64,000 nucleotides of DNA from Jaapia argillacea MUCL 33604 (taxonomy: Eukaryota > Basidiomycota > Agaricomycetes > Jaapiales > Jaapiaceae): positions 94,882 through 158,881 of the forward strand of contig KL197738.1 in the NCBI GenBank assembly GCA_000697665.1, given 5' to 3'. A program made the position numbers and the translations under genes. The notes under the pieces are model-generated. The model was not told the origin of the DNA, did no database searches, and was given only the letters and a program-made list of their open reading frames with translations. Below, piece after piece: positions 59,918 to 64,000 of this stretch (positions are counted from its first letter, which is position 1; the number at the start of each line of letters is the position of its first letter).

Positions 59918-61392
59918 CTACCACGGCGATTCGCTTGCCATCCTCAGGACAGAAGATCGAAATTCAGGATCACCTGCGCTCGTAAGATACAACTCGCGCA
60001 TCTCTGTCCCAATCGTGAGATTCGAAGTGAAAGCATCCTCAGTGCTCCGTTCCTCGCCTTGTGCACCCAACCGAGATAAGTTGAGCACAAGTCGACAGCT
60101 CTGGAAAACAAAAGGGAATGGTTCGGCGATACGAATAATACCGAGTAGACGATGCTTACCGAAAACGATAGCGATGACAAAATCCACCTAGACAGGTGAA
60201 GTATACCAGAGTGAGCATTCATGAACCCGGGTTTAGGGCCACCGACTGACTCACGTGAAGATAAGGGCCCGAAATAACGTATTCAAAATCGTGTAAAATG
60301 CCCCATTAATCAATAACATCGCTGAGCGCACCAACCATAACCCATCAGCTCACCACTCAAATGAAAGTAGATAACATACCAGTGACAAGACAAAAAACCC
60401 AAAGGCTATCCCTCGCGATGACGACCGCGATCGGGATCCTTCCCTTCCCTTCCCGTATGGTATTGACCGACTTTGTGAGGGCCAAGATGAAAAGGACCAG
60501 TTGTGTTGACAACGATGATGCTCTATTAGCAATCGAACCGAGAACAACTGAATTAGCGTTGGTCCGTCGAAAAAGGAAGCAGGGGAAAAGACTGACGTCA
60601 GAAGATGGAGGGCCCTTAAACCGAGTTTTGTTGTGACGGGAATACAGTCCTCGTCAAAGCCGATCTTGGGAGTTATAAACGCGAAAATGGGAACGAATAC
60701 GATTATTTGAAGCACAAAGAGGGAGATGAGGACGATGCGGATAGGTCGACTGCGACCATACAGCGCATATACTGAAGCAGAACGACAGTAACGTGCGTCA
60801 GCGCCCGGAAAGATGATGTGAGAGTCAAACTGTATAGCAGACCCCTTAACGTCAGAATTGACTCGACGGTGCCAATCAAAATTTGTAGAGTGAAGTTTTC
60901 GAAGAAGAACCACGAGCGACAAACAGACTCTGAGGAGTGTCGAAAAGTTCCAAATACGCCTAGAGACCGCAGTGATATCATCCTGATAGAAATGATGCAA
61001 GAGGAGAGATAGCGTTAGCATCGCATAGGGAGGTTTCAAGAGGGGAGGAGGCATTTAAAGCATACGCACATCTGACATACCAAAGAGAAGTATCTTGTGA
61101 ATAAAAAGAGCCATTTGGTAGGTGATCCCCTTCTCTGCCTGGAACAGCATCATCATCGTTAATTAGGATCCGCGCTGCCAAAAGAACGGAAAGCAGGCGG
61201 AAAACTTACCGCCAGATGTATTTCACTTCCTCGTCAAAAGTGATGATAATATCCCAGGTAACAACGGTTAGCGATGCAACTGGAATGATCGAATGAGCTA
61301 AAGGAGAGGGAAAAACCATGAGATGACGCACTACTACTATAACTGACGACGAGTGCCTCCCGGGCAATAAAGGTCACGTTCTCCCCCGACAT
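59918..61392 (-). CDS. DUF6533-type multi-pass membrane protein, paralog C
   Basis: The start is MSGENVTFIAREALVVSYS at 61392. After an intron the frame gives ASLTVVTWDIIITFDEEVKYIW. The middle exons contain TLQILIGTVESILTLRG and a hydrophobic stretch IVFVPIFAFITPKIGFDEDC. A helix region with VNTIREGKGRIPIAVVIARD lies near 60400-60480. The C-terminus has SCRLVLNLSRLGAQGEERS and ends MASESPW at 59918. The shared SCRLVLNL motif and exon order tie it to A and B. Exon borders in the middle are approximate. Confidence 0.65.
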
Positions 61393-61399
61393 TCAACCT

Positions 61400-62350
61400 C
61401 TGGGATAAATCTGGCGAGCCTGGGGTAAGGAATGAACAGGAAGGAGAAGAAGGGAAGGAGGGAGAGTTGGGAGGCCTCAGAGAGGTTCCGACCCAAGTAC
61501 ACACCAACCTCGGTAACCTGACGAGAGCCATGGGCGCGACCAGGGACGGAGAGGATGGACTTCGATGAACGTAAGGCTGATAGGAGTATCTGTGTAGATC
61601 TTTGATTGAGATATGCACTGCACAGCAAACCAATCCATGAGAAAAAGAACCCCAGCCAGGGACAAGCGGCAAAACCCGATCCCGATATTCGCAGATTTTG
61701 GTTCTTTCCCAAAACTTCGACTTCGACTCGCCCACGTTTTCGAGTGCCATGCCGAGAGTCGAGGTCGACGAAGTAGTCTCAGTGCGACCAGCGCCAGTGG
61801 GGTGACCTTTTTGTAACCGAGGTGTCGCTGACGGTGAATATGAACACGAAAGATACTGTAAAGAACTCGATGTTCCTGAGGACAAAAATAGCAGCAGACG
61901 AACAATCTTGACCCAGTGGCGAAACGGGAAACCACATGGATCACCCCGGAAGATACCTCCCGTAGGCTGGGAAATGAAACGGGAAGAACCCCTCATAAAT
62001 CTTCTGTCAACTTGCCTAAATGACGTCAACAACAGTCCAGTAAGGCCATTTGATCATTTTGTTTGTATTTTTCGTGGACGACACATGGGGTTTTTGCCCT
62101 CTGCCTGTCAACGTAGTCAATCAGTCCGCCAATGTTTCATCTCGGGGTCGCCTGGGATACCTTCTGCGAAAAACGGCCGTCGGAGGAGCCAGAACTTTCC
62201 GAGCCCAATACCTGCGAGACCGGAGTAAGTATTAGTGCACAGAACTTTTCAGAAACAAAAGCAGATATGCTTCGACAGGGCGATTCCAAGAAGCAACCTG
62301 AACCCACCCGTTCCAGCGACGGCGACCCCAGCGGTAAATCTTGACAGGTT
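61400..62350 (-). pseudogene. Possible membrane-protein gene, fragmentary
   Basis: Minus-strand frames contain hydrophobic segments (NIEFFTVSFVFIFTVSDTS; FAACPWLGFFFSWIGLLCSA) and a block NQRSTQILLSALRSSKSILSV. They look like transmembrane helices of a hypothetical agaricomycete protein, but the frame changes between pieces. I could not build a complete exon chain, so it may be decayed or simply complex. Confidence 0.3.
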
Positions 62351-64000
62351 GCGGGGCGTCATTATCGCTGACATGAGATCAGAGACGCCCATGAGCGGTT
62401 GACTAATAGCCCATAACCGAGCTGGTTAGCAAAGAACTATGACAGAATAATCTGATAACTGACATTCAAAATCGGCGCACTGTATTGCCGTTCCAAAGGC
62501 TACCAAAGGGGCTCAGACAGGAGAAGAGTCGCGGAGGAAGAATGTCCAACAGACCAGAATCATCAAGAAAACGTCGGAAAGCTGCCACAGTGATTCAAGG
62601 ACACGAGAAGGGCCGACAGTAGACTGACTCCGGGATACTGTAAGTCTTCGCAAAGTCTTCGTGAATAGGAACAACGCCGGCCCAGCTGGGCCCGCAGGGA
62701 AGAGATGCCATAACCTTGCATCGATTCTTGGATATCGAAGCCATACCGCAGGTGAATGTATGATGTGACTTTGAACCAAGCATAGGGCTCACCATGGGCA
62801 GACCTTCCGCCGCCACATTCGCGGTGCTCTACAACCGCGACATCTTCGAGCACCCCGTCGACTTATCCCTGGTAACCAACATGATCAGCACAAATAAAAG
62901 AAGTAAACAAGAAATACAATCAAATGCCCCATAGGGAGCCCCCGCGAATCGGAACAACACTGGTCCAGGCTTGCGCACAAAGACAGGGCTGCTTCCACAT
63001 GTACGAAACTCGGGATTACCCCGTCTGTTCTCCTGCCCCAAACGGAGGCCACGAACCCAATGCCCACACGCACTCTGACCCAGATAACAAAGGCGCCAAG
63101 TCCAGAGTGTGAGTTACCACGATATCGCCATCAGAAAAGCATAAGGATGCGAGAGTGACAAGTGCCACAAACAATTGATAAAATACCACCTGAGCCTCAA
63201 CAATCCAAGAATGCATAACGGACCGAGTAGCATCGAAGGATTCGGTAGCCAATGATAGGATATCAAGCGGCGTCTTCCGCGACTTCGGCCCAGTTCCTTG
63301 AAGCCGTTCGCTACTGTCAGCTGCAGGGTGTTTGACCTTGGTTGAGCGCTCCCTCAGTGTCGATTCCAATTATTCAAACGAATCACAAATAATCTCCAAA
63401 GCCGAAACATTGTCAGCGAAGAGTACAAAATCACAAAAGCAAGCTGGACTCACAATAAACATGTCGGTCTACTACAAGTCAAGAGCAAACTTGTCGAACA
63501 AACATCAGCGCCAGGGTGCAAGACACCTTCACCTACACCACCATACCGGGGGGATGTTTTCCAGAGGTCGATTCAGAGGCACGACAACGGTCTCGCACTC
63601 GAGGTCACCTTGTCATTGATTGAGGTCGGTTTGACGTACCTAGCGCAAATCAATTGAGCATCAACTGATCTCGTATGCCCGTGCGACGTTTGACACTCGG
63701 ACCTCAACGAGACATTTCTTGCAACCTCCGGTAAACAGCTAATTCAACCTTGGCGAAACAACACACTGTGGTAACATGGAGCTTTATGAATATATTTTAT
63801 TCAATTATCATCCCAATGCTCAAATGTATCTCAAGTTGGTTCAGGCAGAGATGGAGGAAACAGTCTTGACATTGTAATGGTAATACGGACATCGGACCTC
63901 AACAGTGATTGCGGTATCTCCATAATACAGCTCTGAGAAAGTCCTTAACCTGGAGGATGGAGGCTTGAACTCCGTCACATTTCCATCACACATAGTCCGA
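62351..64000. other. Window edge, fragments only
   Basis: A minus-strand exon-like stretch (TPLDILSLATESFDATRSVM, near 63200-63280) is followed by hydrophobic frames (LIVFLVYFFYLC). That suggests another membrane-protein gene running to about 62.5 kb, but no start or complete splice chain was found. Nothing was recognised beyond 63.4 kb. Confidence 0.25.

Overview
The window is nuclear DNA of a filamentous basidiomycete, most likely an agaricomycete. Genes carry many 49-65 nt introns with GTRNGT donors and CTRAC-like branch sites. It also has a tnp2-type CACTA transposon, a Plavaka-like transposase remnant, and lineage-typical families: DUF6533 membrane proteins, a G-domain GTPase, a DUF2235 protein, an F-box protein and sulfotransferase_4. 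Gene models below were built by hand from reading frame and splice sites; no RNA evidence was available.

Layout. 1-5.3 kb: AT-rich, repeat- and transposon-derived DNA. 5.3-9.0 kb (minus): a P-loop GTPase gene interrupted by a 79-bp tandem array. 9.0-19.9 kb: coding-poor, with a ~1.15-kb dispersed duplication (14.73-15.89 and 17.68-18.83 kb) carrying the 3' end of an unknown gene. 19.9-25.8 kb (plus): a complete tnp2 transposase and a proline-rich companion gene. 26.65 kb: an intron-containing tRNA-Leu(CAA). 27.1-30.0 kb (minus): a Cys-rich surface protein and DUF6533 gene A. 30.8-35.5 kb (minus): a PPS1-type dual-specificity phosphatase. 35.5-41.3 kb: coding-poor. 41.3-43.7 kb (minus): PLP-homeostasis protein and UPF0014/FetB-like membrane protein. 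44.6-47.0 kb (plus): DUF2235 protein. 47.2-47.7 kb (minus): Hsp20-like protein. 50.4-51.4 kb (plus): sulfotransferase-like protein. 52.6-55.7 kb (minus): F-box protein and aldose 1-epimerase. 57.3-61.4 kb (minus): DUF6533 genes B and C.

The most striking object is the array inside the GTPase gene (5889-7699, read on the minus strand). Each 79-bp unit is a well-formed 72-76 nt intron (GTRAGT donor, usually a CTGAC branch-like site, AG acceptor) plus three bases. Those three bases are almost the only strongly variable part of the unit. Read as exons, the 24 triplets are single codons in phase 0. They join an upstream exon ending in phase 0 to a long downstream exon open in exactly that frame, which encodes a plausible C-terminus for the protein. 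None of the 24 is a stop. This looks like a gene segment made of tandem one-codon micro-exons between repeated introns. I know of no described system like it, and cDNA is the decisive test.
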